A stretch of 64,000 bases of DNA, from positions 124,001-188,000 of the forward strand of contig CAZCFY010000005.1 of NCBI GenBank assembly GCA_964498095.1, read 5' to 3'. The notes under the pieces are model-generated. The model had not been told where the DNA came from. It made no database searches and saw nothing but the letters and a program-made list of their open reading frames with translations. How positions within the stretch are numbered: position 1 is the first letter of the stretch; the number at the start of each line of letters is the position of its first letter. Both the position numbers and the translations under genes were made by a program. This document shows, one piece after another, positions 1 to 9,315 of the stretch. This stretch comes from SG-bin7 sp964498095 (GTDB lineage Bacteria > Bdellovibrionota > Bdellovibrionia > Bdellovibrionales > SG-bin7).

Positions 1-1
1 A

Positions 2-742
2 TTTTTATTTTGGCAAAACCCAAAAAACCTAAAAATCCTGCGGGCGCCACCCCTAGGAACTATTTTGGCCGGACTTTTTTTGGCGGTTAATTACCATACG
101 TTTCTGTTGGGACTGCAGCTCACTTCTCCAAGTAACGCTCAAGTCATGATTCAGGCGGCGCCCTACGGCTTGGCAGTGTTTTCTATTTTTTATTTTAAAG
201 AAAAGACTTCGCCAATAAGTGTTTTAGGTTTCATTCTTACCCCACTGGGACTTTATTTGTTTTTTCGCGATCAATTTGTGCAGGCGATAAAAGGCGATGA
301 AATCGTAAGTGGTAATCTTTGGATTTTACTTTCTTCATTGGCCTGGATTATCTATTCCGTTTTGCAAAAAACCTTAAGCCGCAAGTACCATCCTAACCAG
401 ATCTTGCTGGTGGTTTTTACCGTTACAACCTTATTGATTCTGCCTTTTAGTCAGGCCAAGGTCATGTTTGACTGGGACGCCTTTGAATGGACAATTATGC
501 TGGTCTTGGGGCTCTTTACCCTACTTGCTTATTGCAGTCTCGGTTTTGCGCTGGCGAATGCACCTGCAAGCCAAGTAAGCATTATAATCACGTGTAATCC
601 GCTGCTTACGATTTTTCTTATGCAAATGATTCCAGCCACGAATAATTTTGGGTTAATGACGGAAACAATCCAGCCCTTAGGCTATATGGGGGCTGTCATG
701 GTTATTGGCGGAATCTGTTTGGCGTTGAGACAAAGAAATTAA
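2..742 (+). CDS. EamA/DMT-family permease, 5' end cut off by window
   Basis: Inner-membrane drug/metabolite transporter; substrate unknown. The frame is open from base 2, so the real start lies outside the window; the TTG at 65 is internal. About 247 residues remain of a usual ~300. The product is hydrophobic with roughly eight membrane segments, and the second EamA half contains the LLSSLAWIIYSVLQK and LGFALANAPASQVSI stretches typical of the family. The last codons overlap the promoter of the transglycosylase gene that follows. Family call is firm; function is not. Confidence 0.8.
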   Translation, partial: FLFWQNPKNLKILRAPPLGTILAGLFLAVNYHTFLLGLQLTSPSNAQVMIQAAPYGLAVFSIFYFKEKTSPISVLGFILTPLGLYLFFRDQFVQAIKGDEIVSGNLWILLSSLAWIIYSVLQKTLSRKYHPNQILLVVFTVTTLLILPFSQAKVMFDWDAFEWTIMLVLGLFTLLAYCSLGFALANAPASQVSIIITCNPLLTIFLMQMIPATNNFGLMTETIQPLGYMGAVMVIGGICLALRQRN

Positions 743-753
743 GCAGATATAAT
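725..753 (+). promoter_or_regulatory. sigma-70 promoter of the transglycosylase gene, predicted leaderless start
   Basis: TTGAGA at 725-730, a 17-base spacer, and a perfect TATAAT at 748-753. The expected +1, seven bases past the -10, is base 760, the A of the ATG start codon. No Shine-Dalgarno sequence is present. Directly seen: the boxes and spacing. Inferred: a leaderless mRNA. Confidence 0.7.
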
Positions 754-759
754 ATTTTA

Positions 760-2898
760 ATGCTCAAAAGGTTTCCTGCCATCGTCCTCGGACTCAGCTT
801 CGCTTTTCAAGTCATTGCCGACGAAACAACTACTTCGCCGAGAGAAAAGTACGTGGCCGCCCAAAAGCTGGTAAAGAAAGAGGCGGCCTGCACCGCCTTT
901 TTTGAGCTGTCGCAAGAAAAAGATTTTCCGTTAAGTGATTTGGCTTTTTTGCGGGCCCGCCAAGCCTGCGGCGCGAAGGCGGAAAAAACTAAAGACTTCG
1001 ATTACAGGAAATACAAAGAAAAGCCATGGCTATGGCCACTGGCAATTGATATCGCATTTTCAGAAACCGTGAATACCAAAGAGTACAAGACCCTTTCGGA
1101 CCTTTATTTAGAAAAATCAAAGCTGGCCTCTTTGGTAAATGAAAAAGTGGACCTTATAGAAAAATCCATCCAATTCGCAAAAAAAGGCAAAAAGGCCGCC
1201 CGTGAAATTGTGCCCCTCACGCAACGACTTTGGAATCTGGCCCCCCGGAAAAAGCCGCGTCCTCCGACCCGTGACTGGATCGCCGTAGCCACCGATTTTC
1301 GCCGGGCGCGGGATTTTAAAAATGCTCTATCGTATTACGATAAAGTTCTAAAAAATCCCCGCAGCTTGCTCGACGATAAGTACCGGGCACTTCTGGGAAT
1401 TAGAGCCACGCGCAAGCTCATGGAAGATAAACCTAAATTTCTAAAAAGCTCCGACGAATTGGTAAAATTTTGTGAGTTGCAATCCAAGCCGCCGCGCTCA
1501 AAAGCCACCCGTGAAAAATTCATGAAGCGCTACTTTGAAGCCAAAATCGCCGCAGCCCGCGCCTATTGGACCGAAGGCAATGTCAAAATCGCCATCAAAA
1601 CCTTAGAAAAAACCGAAAGGGAATTTAAGGGAAAAGTTTCGGTAAACGAAGTCTATTGGTTACGCGGACGCATAGAAGAAGAAAAGAAAAACTATGAGGC
1701 CGCCATTGTTTGGTTAGAAAAGGCCGTCGCCGATTGCAAGGAAGACTGTGTACTCAAAGAAAAGATTTTATGGAATCTCGCTTGGAGCAGCTTTAAGCTT
1801 AAACGCTACACCGATGCGATTGCCCGCTTTGATTTTGTCTTTCAACAAAGCGAGAATCCGTTTGCCAAACCTAAATTTAAATTTTGGAAGGCCAAAAGCT
1901 TTCAAGCCTCAAATGATCCTGACAACGCTAATAAAGTTTTTGAAGAGTTAACCACCGAAGACCCCATCGGTTATTATGGATTTTTAGCCCATCGCGAGCT
2001 GGGCAAAGAAATTCCCCAGCCACCAAAATACGTCAGCGGTTTTTCACAAGCCAACGCTTTGGAAATAGAAGACAGCTTTAGCGTTTCTGACCCTGGGAGA
2101 TATGCTTACTGGTTAATTACCGTGGGCGAAGAAGAGGCGGCCGGAATATATCTTGACCACGTATTTGATATACTCAAGCAGGATAAAGAGTTTCGCAATA
2201 GCCGGGCAAGACTCATGGATTTTTTTGCAGCCTACGCGCATTCTAATAATTTCTTGAAAATGTTCTCGCAAATGGCTGAACTGCCCAATGATATGCGCAA
2301 TCAAATTCTGACAAGCTCCCCGGGCATGGCCTTTCCGCAGCCGTTTGAAGAAACTGTTTTCGCGGCGGCGAAAAAGTTCGACGTTAAAGCCGAACTCATT
2401 TACGCAATTATGCGGCAGGAATCCTCGTTTAATCCCAACGCGCGCAGTCCCGCCGACGCCTTCGGGCTTATGCAGCTCGTACCCCGCATGGCCAAGGCCG
2501 CGGCGGAGTCAGCGAATGTAAAAATTAAAAATGATTCCGATCTTTATGATCCAAAAATTAATATTAATTTGGGTGCCAGTTATTTAAAAACTCTGTGGAA
2601 GAAATATGGCGGTCAGTTCGTTCTAGTATCGGCCTCTTACAACGCCTCAGAAAAGGCGATTCGCAATTGGATTAATACCCGCTATTTTGACGACCCTCTC
2701 TTGTTTATTGAGGATGTCCCGTACGAAGAAACTCAGAATTACATAAAATTAGTTTTACGGAATTATATCTACTATTCGGCCCTGAATTCTACAGACGGGG
2801 GTCTAAAGTTTCCTGACTGGGCGCTGGCGAATTTAAGTGATTTTCGCAACAAAGCCCCCAGCCGCGAACGCCACCCCGCCGCCGGCGTTAAAAAGTAA
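760..2898 (+). CDS. slt: Soluble lytic murein transglycosylase (Slt family), periplasmic
   Basis: Cleaves the MurNAc-GlcNAc bond of peptidoglycan non-hydrolytically, giving 1,6-anhydro-muropeptides. The 712-residue protein has a signal peptide (about 1-20), a long alpha-helical superhelical region with TPR-like repeats (about 30-520) and a C-terminal SLT domain (about 535-690). Catalytic Glu is E554 in MRQESSFNP, followed by AFGLMQLVP and the ASYNASEKAI motif. Length and layout fit Slt70-type enzymes. The ATG has no ribosome binding site but sits at the predicted transcription start. Likely role: wall turnover or prey wall attack; the gene does not decide which. Confidence 0.92.
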   Translation: MLKRFPAIVLGLSFAFQVIADETTTSPREKYVAAQKLVKKEAACTAFFELSQEKDFPLSDLAFLRARQACGAKAEKTKDFDYRKYKEKPWLWPLAIDIAFSETVNTKEYKTLSDLYLEKSKLASLVNEKVDLIEKSIQFAKKGKKAAREIVPLTQRLWNLAPRKKPRPPTRDWIAVATDFRRARDFKNALSYYDKVLKNPRSLLDDKYRALLGIRATRKLMEDKPKFLKSSDELVKFCELQSKPPRSKATREKFMKRYFEAKIAAARAYWTEGNVKIAIKTLEKTEREFKGKVSVNEVYWLRGRIEEEKKNYEAAIVWLEKAVADCKEDCVLKEKILWNLAWSSFKLKRYTDAIARFDFVFQQSENPFAKPKFKFWKAKSFQASNDPDNANKVFEELTTEDPIGYYGFLAHRELGKEIPQPPKYVSGFSQANALEIEDSFSVSDPGRYAYWLITVGEEEAAGIYLDHVFDILKQDKEFRNSRARLMDFFAAYAHSNNFLKMFSQMAELPNDMRNQILTSSPGMAFPQPFEETVFAAAKKFDVKAELIYAIMRQESSFNPNARSPADAFGLMQLVPRMAKAAAESANVKIKNDSDLYDPKININLGASYLKTLWKKYGGQFVLVSASYNASEKAIRNWINTRYFDDPLLFIEDVPYEETQNYIKLVLRNYIYYSALNSTDGGLKFPDWALANLSDFRNKAPSRERHPAAGVKK

Positions 2899-3016
2899 AT
2901 CACCCCCTGGCAAATTGTTATACAAGTCCCTAGTGCGTAAGCAGTTAATCAGCCCTTAGACAGACGTTTTAGTAAATAATATCAATAGCTTATCTGTTTG
3001 GAACACCCCCCTTTTC

Positions 3017-3032
3017 CGGCACCCGCTTTGCT
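3017..3032 (+). promoter_or_regulatory. sigma-54 (-24/-12) promoter of the subtilase gene
   Basis: CGGCAC, five bases, TTGCT. This matches the RpoN consensus TGGCAC-N5-TTGCW at all but the first base, with the invariant GG and GC correctly spaced. The predicted start near 3043 leaves a short leader containing AAGGAAAGGGA before the ATG at 3062. Matching elements precede the genes at 10912 and 15108. Confidence 0.65.
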
Positions 3033-3061
3033 CTTAAAGAGGCTAAGGAAAGGGACCCTTC

Positions 3062-4552
3062 ATGACTCAAAAAAGTACATCCAAAAGATACTCCTGGTTA
3101 GTTGGTATATTAGCTTTGGGATTTGTAGCTTCGTGGTTATTCGATACAAGTTATCAGGAGGAATTACCAAACAAAGACGATGTTAATACATGGAGTGCTG
3201 TTAACGAAGAGCGTGAAGAAGAAAGCGCACACTTAGGTTCAAAGCAAGCGCGTACAACTATACTTGGCAAAATCGGAAACAAGAATAAAGCCGACGATAA
3301 GGCCGGCGAAATTAAAGTTATTATGAAGGACCCCAAAATGTCGGAAGCCTGGGGCATTAAGAAAACCGCCGTAGAAGCCGCGTGGAAGATTTCCATGGGC
3401 TCAAAAGACATTGTGGTGGCAGTAATTGATACTGGCATTGACGTTAACCATAAGGACCTTGCCCACAATCTCTGGGTAAACAAAGGCGAAGTCGGTACCG
3501 ACTCCAAAGGGCGTGATAAAGCAACTAACGGCGTTGACGATGACGGTAACGGATATATAGACGATGTGAACGGCTGGAATTTCGTTTCCAGCAATGCGGA
3601 CCTAAAAGATAACCATGGCCATGGTACCCATATTGCCGGAATCATTGGCGCCGAGGGCGGCAATGGCTTTGGCGTAGCCGGCGTGGCGCCAAAAGTAAGT
3701 ATCATGTCCATAAAGTATTATGATCCCATGGTTCCAAATGCCAATAACCTCGCTAATACAATTAAATCCATTCGTTACGCGGTAAAGATGGGCGCCAATA
3801 TCATTAATTATTCAGGTGGCGGCCTCGAATATTCCGCCGAAGAATATCAAGCGATCAAAGAAGCCAAGGACAAAGGAATTCTTTTTGTCGCGGCGGCGGG
3901 AAATGAGCGTTCAAATTCTGATAAAAATCATTATTACCCTGCGGACTACCCGCTAACCAATATTATTTCGGTCACAGCCGCCAACGAGAGCAACAACGTT
4001 TTGCCATCGAGTAACTATGGTCAACAAACCGTGGACATTCAGGCTCCCGGCAGCAATATTTATTCGACGATTCCAGGAAATCTTTTTACAAATATGACCG
4101 GCACTTCACAAGCCACCGCCTTTGCCACGGGAGTTGCCGTCCTTGTTTGGGCCAACAATAAAGATTTTAGTGCCGAACAAGTTAAAAAATATATCCTGAA
4201 AACAGGTGATGACGTACCCGAAAGCCAACGTCAGAAAACGCGTTACGCCAAACAGCTTAATTCCTATAAATCTTTGGCAACGTTAGATACCGACGTCGCC
4301 GCTTCTGGTATCGTTGCTAAAAACACTCACGATATCAAACACGGCACATTCACGATCCAAGAGGGCCGCAAAGAAATCAAAGTTAACGGCAGCGGCATTG
4401 TTTCGCAAAGTGCCGTCACTAACGAAGAAACCGAAGACGGCGATCCCACGGAAAAAGTCGTTAGTTTTCAAAAAGATCTCAACCAAGTCCTGCGCCAGGC
4501 CTTGCGCGGCACCGCCCAACAAGCTCCCGCCAAACGCGACGAACTGCCTTAA
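3062..4552 (+). CDS. Exported subtilisin-like serine protease (S8 family)
   Basis: Serine endopeptidase, exported or membrane-anchored: a hydrophobic segment (about 9-27) follows a short basic N-terminus. The S8 domain spans about 105-385. The triad is D123 in AVIDTGID, H187 in NHGHGTH and S349 in GTSQATAFA; N281 in AAAGNE forms the oxyanion hole. Residues 30-100 may be a propeptide. The C-terminal ~110 residues are polar and match nothing I recognise. The gene stands alone with its own sigma-54-type promoter. Substrate unknown; a secreted hydrolase role is inferred. Confidence 0.9.
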   Translation: MTQKSTSKRYSWLVGILALGFVASWLFDTSYQEELPNKDDVNTWSAVNEEREEESAHLGSKQARTTILGKIGNKNKADDKAGEIKVIMKDPKMSEAWGIKKTAVEAAWKISMGSKDIVVAVIDTGIDVNHKDLAHNLWVNKGEVGTDSKGRDKATNGVDDDGNGYIDDVNGWNFVSSNADLKDNHGHGTHIAGIIGAEGGNGFGVAGVAPKVSIMSIKYYDPMVPNANNLANTIKSIRYAVKMGANIINYSGGGLEYSAEEYQAIKEAKDKGILFVAAAGNERSNSDKNHYYPADYPLTNIISVTAANESNNVLPSSNYGQQTVDIQAPGSNIYSTIPGNLFTNMTGTSQATAFATGVAVLVWANNKDFSAEQVKKYILKTGDDVPESQRQKTRYAKQLNSYKSLATLDTDVAASGIVAKNTHDIKHGTFTIQEGRKEIKVNGSGIVSQSAVTNEETEDGDPTEKVVSFQKDLNQVLRQALRGTAQQAPAKRDELP

Positions 4553-4567
4553 CTTTGGCGTTGGCGG

Positions 4568-4599
4568 CACTCTCAAATTAGTGCTACGCTTTGAGAGTG
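4568..4599 (+). promoter_or_regulatory. Hairpin over the lnt start region
   Basis: Perfect 10-bp arms, CACTCTCAAA at 4568-4577 and TTTGAGAGTG at 4590-4599, around a 12-base loop. Both possible lnt start codons (TTG 4591, GTG 4597) lie in the right arm. There is no T-run, so a terminator is less likely than a structure that hides the start codon. Confidence 0.4.
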
Positions 4600-6147
4600 A
4601 AAAAGCCCCAAATTACACGCGCCCTTCTTACTGGAATACTTGTCGGAACAAGTTACATCCCATTTTATCCTTGGGCCGTTTATTTTTGCTGGATCCCGAT
4701 TTGGCGGGAATGGGTCGATAATCCCAGTGCAAAAAAAGTTTTTTGGCAAGGCTGGGTGGCACAGTTTATTTTTACCCTCATTGGCTTTCATTGGGTAAGC
4801 CATGTCGCCAGTGAATTCGGTCACCTCCCGGTTCCCGTGGCTCTCTTGGTACTGCTGGCGTTCGCCAGTTTTGCCAACCTCCAAGTCCCGCTGGCGGGAT
4901 TGGTTTGGTCGTGGTTACAACGGCGCTATCTCTTTAAGCGCGAGCAAAGTTTTGTTCTACTGGCATTGATTCTCATCGTGTTTGAATATTTTTTCCCAAT
5001 GATATTTCCGTGGAATATGGGCTATACCTGGCTGTATGCCGGTTGGCCATCCTACAACTGGGCGGATGTATTTGGCTTCCAAGGTTTAAGTGCAATTACC
5101 ATTTTAATAAATCTCGTTGTGGCTCTTGGTATAGAGTGTGCCCGCCAGCGAAAACCCTTACGGCAATATGCCATCGGACTAGCGGCGATTTTACTGCTTT
5201 TAAATGCGGGTGGATTTGTGCGCGGTCAACCTTGGCAGAAAACTGATAGCCAAATTTCATTCCTTCAAGTTCAAGCTAATATTGGAAATTTTGAAAAATA
5301 CTATGCCGAACGCCGCGGTCTATTTCGTGATTATATACTTGATCGTTATATGGAGTTAACTAAGGAAGGTTTAGCAAAACATCCTGACGTGGACGTGATA
5401 GTTTGGCCCGAAACCGCAATGCCCGATAAGTTAGATGAGTATTATAAATTCTCACCCTTCTCACAGCAATTACGGAGCCGGATCCGCGAAATGGGTAAAC
5501 CGCTAATCACTGGGGCTTATTCTTCGGACCCCACCAGTCCGAAAACATATAACGCCATGTTTTTCTTTAACGGCCAAGGCGAATTGACCGCACCACCCTA
5601 CCGCAAAAATATTTTGCTCGCTTTTGGCGAGTACTTTCCTGGCGCCGAATGGTTTCCTAAACTCAAAGAACTGGTACCGGCCATCTCTGATTTTGGGCGC
5701 GGCAAGGGCGCTGTTGTTCTCCCCGTTTTAGATTATTTTGCGGGCCCACAAATTTGTTACGAGGGACTATTTCCTGAGTATAGTAAAGAAATGCTTTCGC
5801 AAGGCGCGCAAATGTTCGTTAATACCACCAATGATTCTTGGTACGACACCGTTTTTGAGCCGCGCCAACATATGTACATGACATTAGGCAGGGCTATAGA
5901 ATTCCGGCGGCCATTAATTCGCGTTACAAATACAGGTATTTCAACGGCTATACTTGCGAACGGAACAATTGTAGGTCAAACGCCAATGAATGAAGCTCTT
6001 TATCAGCGCGTTGACATTTCATTCTTAAAAGATGGCGACCATACGTTTTTTGAGCGCAATGGGAAATATTATCCCGCTTTCTTCTTGCTATTAATGGTGC
6101 TATATCTGGTGCGGATAATTGTGGTTAAGGAGCCCAAGCACCGATGA
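4591..6147 (+). CDS. lnt: Apolipoprotein N-acyltransferase
   Basis: Transfers an acyl chain from phospholipid to the N-terminal cysteine of lipoproteins, the last maturation step in the inner membrane. About six N-terminal membrane segments (1-215) precede a nitrilase-fold domain (about 225-490) and a final membrane segment. The E-K-C triad is visible: E274 in VWPETAMP, K339 in YRKNILLAFGEYFP and C389 in GPQICYEG. Start is TTG 4591 or GTG 4597; neither has a good ribosome binding site and both lie in a hairpin arm. The stop overlaps the mutS2 start as ATGA. Many lipoproteins in the window are its likely substrates. Confidence 0.93.
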   Translation: MRVKKPQITRALLTGILVGTSYIPFYPWAVYFCWIPIWREWVDNPSAKKVFWQGWVAQFIFTLIGFHWVSHVASEFGHLPVPVALLVLLAFASFANLQVPLAGLVWSWLQRRYLFKREQSFVLLALILIVFEYFFPMIFPWNMGYTWLYAGWPSYNWADVFGFQGLSAITILINLVVALGIECARQRKPLRQYAIGLAAILLLLNAGGFVRGQPWQKTDSQISFLQVQANIGNFEKYYAERRGLFRDYILDRYMELTKEGLAKHPDVDVIVWPETAMPDKLDEYYKFSPFSQQLRSRIREMGKPLITGAYSSDPTSPKTYNAMFFFNGQGELTAPPYRKNILLAFGEYFPGAEWFPKLKELVPAISDFGRGKGAVVLPVLDYFAGPQICYEGLFPEYSKEMLSQGAQMFVNTTNDSWYDTVFEPRQHMYMTLGRAIEFRRPLIRVTNTGISTAILANGTIVGQTPMNEALYQRVDISFLKDGDHTFFERNGKYYPAFFLLLMVLYLVRIIVVKEPKHR

Positions 6148-8465
6148 GTTTTGTCTTAAATTCAATTGACTGGAACTTTATTACTACCCGACTGAGCCAG
6201 CATGCGACGAGTGAACTTAGCCGTAACTATTTACTCAAGCTAGAACCCTGTCCCAGCGAGCCAGAGGCCGTTGAATCCATGGAAAACATCGGCCATGCCC
6301 AAGTCCTTTTACATAAGGGTTACCGTCCCCAAATGGTGAGTCTTGATCTTTTTGAAAGCTGGTATCAGCGACTCATAAAGGGAGCGCTGTTAAAAACTCT
6401 TGAGCTTCGCGACGTCCGCAGCTTTTGCAATGAAATCCTTTATCTGGCATCGACTCTGGAAAATCATCCGTCGGCGTGGGGCAAAAAAATTCGCGCTCAG
6501 CTCATGAATGCCGAGCCCGCACTCTCCGCGATTGACCATTTGATTTCTGCCGATGGCGAGATCCGTACAGATGCGAGCGAAACTTTATTTACGCTTTTTA
6601 CCGAGAAGAAACAAAAAGCCCTGCAAATTCAAAATACGTTAGATCAACTAGTAAAGATGCACCAAATGGAACCTTTACTGCAAGATCGGTATGTTACAAA
6701 TCGCGAAGGACGTTGGGTTCTTCCCATAAAAAGTGGAATGCAGCATAGTTTTGACGGAATAATACACGCGACCAGCCAAACTAAACAAACTGTGTTTATG
6801 GAACCTAATGAAATTGTTCCGTTAAACAATCGCCTCCGTGAAGTCGACGATTTAATAGAGTCCGAAGTAAACCGTCTGTTGCGGCAACTCTCTGATTATT
6901 TAGCTAATTTTAAAGCTGAATGGTTAAGCACCAAACAGGCGCTGCTTGATTCTGACATTTGCCTGGCTAAAGCCCAATTGGGGATTGAACTCGAGGCCCA
7001 CCGCTGTAATTTCTCGGACATTAAAGTGCAATTTAATAACCTGCGCCACCCGGTATTAGTGTTAAAAAAAGAGAAGGTAATTTCCAACTCGGTTTTACTT
7101 AAAGAGGACCAAAGAATTCTTTTATTATCGGGTCCCAATGCGGGTGGAAAAACTGTCTTACTTAAATCCATTGGTCTGGCGGCTCACATGGCCCGCTGCG
7201 GACTTTTAATTTGCGCTAACGCCGATGCCGAAGTACCTTTTTTTAAAAATTTTCATGTGATAGTTGGTGATGCGCAGAATGTGGATTTGCACTTAAGTAC
7301 CTTCGCCGCGCATTTAAATGCTCTTAAGGATGCCACAAAGGCAAAGGGTACTCATAGCCTACTTTTAATTGACGAAATCTGTGGTTCCACGGACCCCGAG
7401 GAAGGCAGCGCTTTGGCGCGCGCCTTTATCGAGACTTTCGCGGCAAATGAAGTCTTTGGAGTCATCACTAGCCACTTAGGTCCATTAAAACTTGGCTGGG
7501 ATAAAAATTCAGCGGTGTTAAACGGAAGTTTAGAATCAGATGTTATTACCGGTGTTCCGACCTACAAATTCGTCCCGGGAATACCCGGGCAATCACTAGC
7601 TATTCAAACCGCCAAACGCGTTGGCGTCGCCGCTGAACTTGTTGAACGCGCGCTAAACCTTCTTAGCCCCCAATCGCGTTTGCACCGGCAAACTCTGGAT
7701 GAAGCCCAAATCTTGAAGGAGCGTTTACAACAAACACAGAAGGATTTGGATAAAGAATTAGCGCAAACACGGTCACTCAAAGCCAATTACCAAGCGATGG
7801 TCGATAAGTTCAAAGATGAACGCAAAAACTGGATGGAGAAATCTTTAAAAAAGGCCGAGAAAAAAATCGAGGATTTGATCGCACAAGCGAAAGTGGCGCA
7901 AACCTTTGAGCGCCACGAAAAATTAGGGCAACTCAAAAAAGACCTCCCCGAAGTTGTTAGTTTTTCGGATGCGCGCGCCAAGGGTTTACCGGTAAATGTT
8001 GACGAGTTTAACGAAAAATTTCCTCCGGGTGTTCAAGTTTATATTCAGTCTCTGGGCCGTAGCGGAATTATTCAAAGTGCACCAAGCAGCAGTGGCGAAG
8101 TATCTGTATTATCGCAATCCATGCGCTTAAATGTTCATTGGAAACATATTTCTGCACCTCCAGCTAACGAAAAGCATCCCACTACGTCGCTTAAATCATT
8201 TACTCCCAGCTATTTAGCCGAATCCGAACCTGTTTTAGATTTACGCGGTAAACGCGTTGATGAAGCCATTCAGGATTTAGAAGTGGCTCTTGATGAAGCG
8301 GTTTTAAAACAAGCCCCGCGGCTAAAGATCATTCACGGACACGGAACGGAAGCTTTAAAAAGAGCGGTGCGCACGCATCTGTCGCGCAGTCCGCAAATTA
8401 AGGCCTGGAAAGCCGGAGCGGGTGAGGCCGGTGGTGACGGTATTACGTGGGTGGAGTTTTTGTAA
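6144..8465 (+). CDS. mutS2: MutS2-family ATPase with Smr domain
   Basis: MutS2 proteins act on branched DNA, suppressing homologous recombination, and in some bacteria on collided ribosomes. At 773 residues it has the family's usual length. Walker A is GPNAGGKT (330-337) and Walker B is LLLIDE with D410. A coiled coil follows (about 520-620), then a C-terminal Smr domain from about residue 698 with LDLRGKRV and HGHGTEALK. It is translationally coupled to lnt by a 4-base overlap. Confidence 0.93.
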   Translation: MSFVLNSIDWNFITTRLSQHATSELSRNYLLKLEPCPSEPEAVESMENIGHAQVLLHKGYRPQMVSLDLFESWYQRLIKGALLKTLELRDVRSFCNEILYLASTLENHPSAWGKKIRAQLMNAEPALSAIDHLISADGEIRTDASETLFTLFTEKKQKALQIQNTLDQLVKMHQMEPLLQDRYVTNREGRWVLPIKSGMQHSFDGIIHATSQTKQTVFMEPNEIVPLNNRLREVDDLIESEVNRLLRQLSDYLANFKAEWLSTKQALLDSDICLAKAQLGIELEAHRCNFSDIKVQFNNLRHPVLVLKKEKVISNSVLLKEDQRILLLSGPNAGGKTVLLKSIGLAAHMARCGLLICANADAEVPFFKNFHVIVGDAQNVDLHLSTFAAHLNALKDATKAKGTHSLLLIDEICGSTDPEEGSALARAFIETFAANEVFGVITSHLGPLKLGWDKNSAVLNGSLESDVITGVPTYKFVPGIPGQSLAIQTAKRVGVAAELVERALNLLSPQSRLHRQTLDEAQILKERLQQTQKDLDKELAQTRSLKANYQAMVDKFKDERKNWMEKSLKKAEKKIEDLIAQAKVAQTFERHEKLGQLKKDLPEVVSFSDARAKGLPVNVDEFNEKFPPGVQVYIQSLGRSGIIQSAPSSSGEVSVLSQSMRLNVHWKHISAPPANEKHPTTSLKSFTPSYLAESEPVLDLRGKRVDEAIQDLEVALDEAVLKQAPRLKIIHGHGTEALKRAVRTHLSRSPQIKAWKAGAGEAGGDGITWVEFL

Positions 8466-9288
8466 AACTCAAAAAGCTGTTTCAAAAGCAAAAGATTTCC
8501 ATCGCTCCGAAGCCGACTTGATCGATGTCCTACAAGAAGTCGATTCTCAGAAAACGTTTTTGCGCTATGGATGTACGAGTTTACATGACTACTGTGTAAA
8601 GCTTTTGAAAATGTCTGACGACAATACTTATAACTTTGTCAAAATCGCGCGCAAGTCTAAAGAAGTTCCGGAATTGAAAGAAGCCTTACGTAATCAGGAA
8701 ATTACTGTTAGCAAAGCACGGAGGATTGCAAGTGTAATGACGAAAGACAATAGCGAGCATTGGCTAGAGCTGGCAAAGACCCTACCAAAACCACAGCTTG
8801 AAAAGGAGGTCGCAAAGGTAGCGCCAAAAGCCGCGACACCTGAAAAGGCAAAGTATGTTTCCGAAGATCGCTTACAAATAAATTTAGGTGTTTCGGAAAA
8901 ATGCATGCGGAGACTTCGCCGCGTCCAGGATTTGGTGAGTCAAAAAAATCGTAAACCGGCGTCACTGGAAGATTCCTTAGGGGAACTTTTAGAGTTTTAT
9001 TTACAGCGCAACGATCCAATTGAGAAGGCCAAACGTTGTGCAAAATTACCCGGCCCGGGGCCGGGTGAAAACGAAGAAATGAAAGGATCACGTAAGTTGT
9101 TGGCCCAAATAAAACACCAGATTAATTTGCGTGATCAGGGCCAGTGCACACATGTCCACGATGGAAAACGATGCGCCAACAGTCGCTGGTTAGAATTTCA
9201 TCATAAGGTTCCTTTAGCGAAAGGTGGAAGTAATAATTTGGATAATCTGACAACGCTCTGTTGGTCTCATCATCGCATACAACATTAA
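8422..9288 (+). CDS. HNH endonuclease-like protein of a Bdellovibrio-type family
   Basis: The C-terminus carries an HNH motif, LEFHHKVPLAKGG...NLTTLCWSHHR, preceded by a cysteine pair (QCTHVHDGKRC) that probably binds zinc. The N-terminal ~130 residues (EADLIDVLQEVD, FLRYGCTSLHDYC, VSKARRI) resemble a DNA-binding region seen on multi-copy HNH proteins of Bdellovibrio-like bacteria; that is recalled, not searched. The frame runs back into the last 44 bases of mutS2. Possible starts are GTG 8422, 8431 and 8434, none with a ribosome binding site, so the 5' end may have been rebuilt when the gene landed behind mutS2. A GC-rich palindrome at 9047-9065 encodes a PGPGPG linker. Function unproven. 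Confidence 0.75.
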   Translation: MRPVVTVLRGWSFCKTQKAVSKAKDFHRSEADLIDVLQEVDSQKTFLRYGCTSLHDYCVKLLKMSDDNTYNFVKIARKSKEVPELKEALRNQEITVSKARRIASVMTKDNSEHWLELAKTLPKPQLEKEVAKVAPKAATPEKAKYVSEDRLQINLGVSEKCMRRLRRVQDLVSQKNRKPASLEDSLGELLEFYLQRNDPIEKAKRCAKLPGPGPGENEEMKGSRKLLAQIKHQINLRDQGQCTHVHDGKRCANSRWLEFHHKVPLAKGGSNNLDNLTTLCWSHHRIQH

Positions 9289-9315
9289 AAAAGGTAGGAA
9301 GAGGAGGCCGGCCCC

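Noticed and set aside
3154..3711. 185-residue open frame antisense to the subtilase gene
   Set aside because: It mirrors the coding strand of a clear protease and has low-complexity Ser/Pro composition and no start signal.
4314..4884. Open frames on both strands across the subtilase-lnt junction
   Set aside because: They overlap confident genes in other frames and show no domain or ribosome binding site.
9047..9065. GC-rich 19-bp near-perfect palindrome
   Set aside because: It lies inside the HNH coding sequence, encodes a PGPGPG linker and has no room for a loop; not a terminator.
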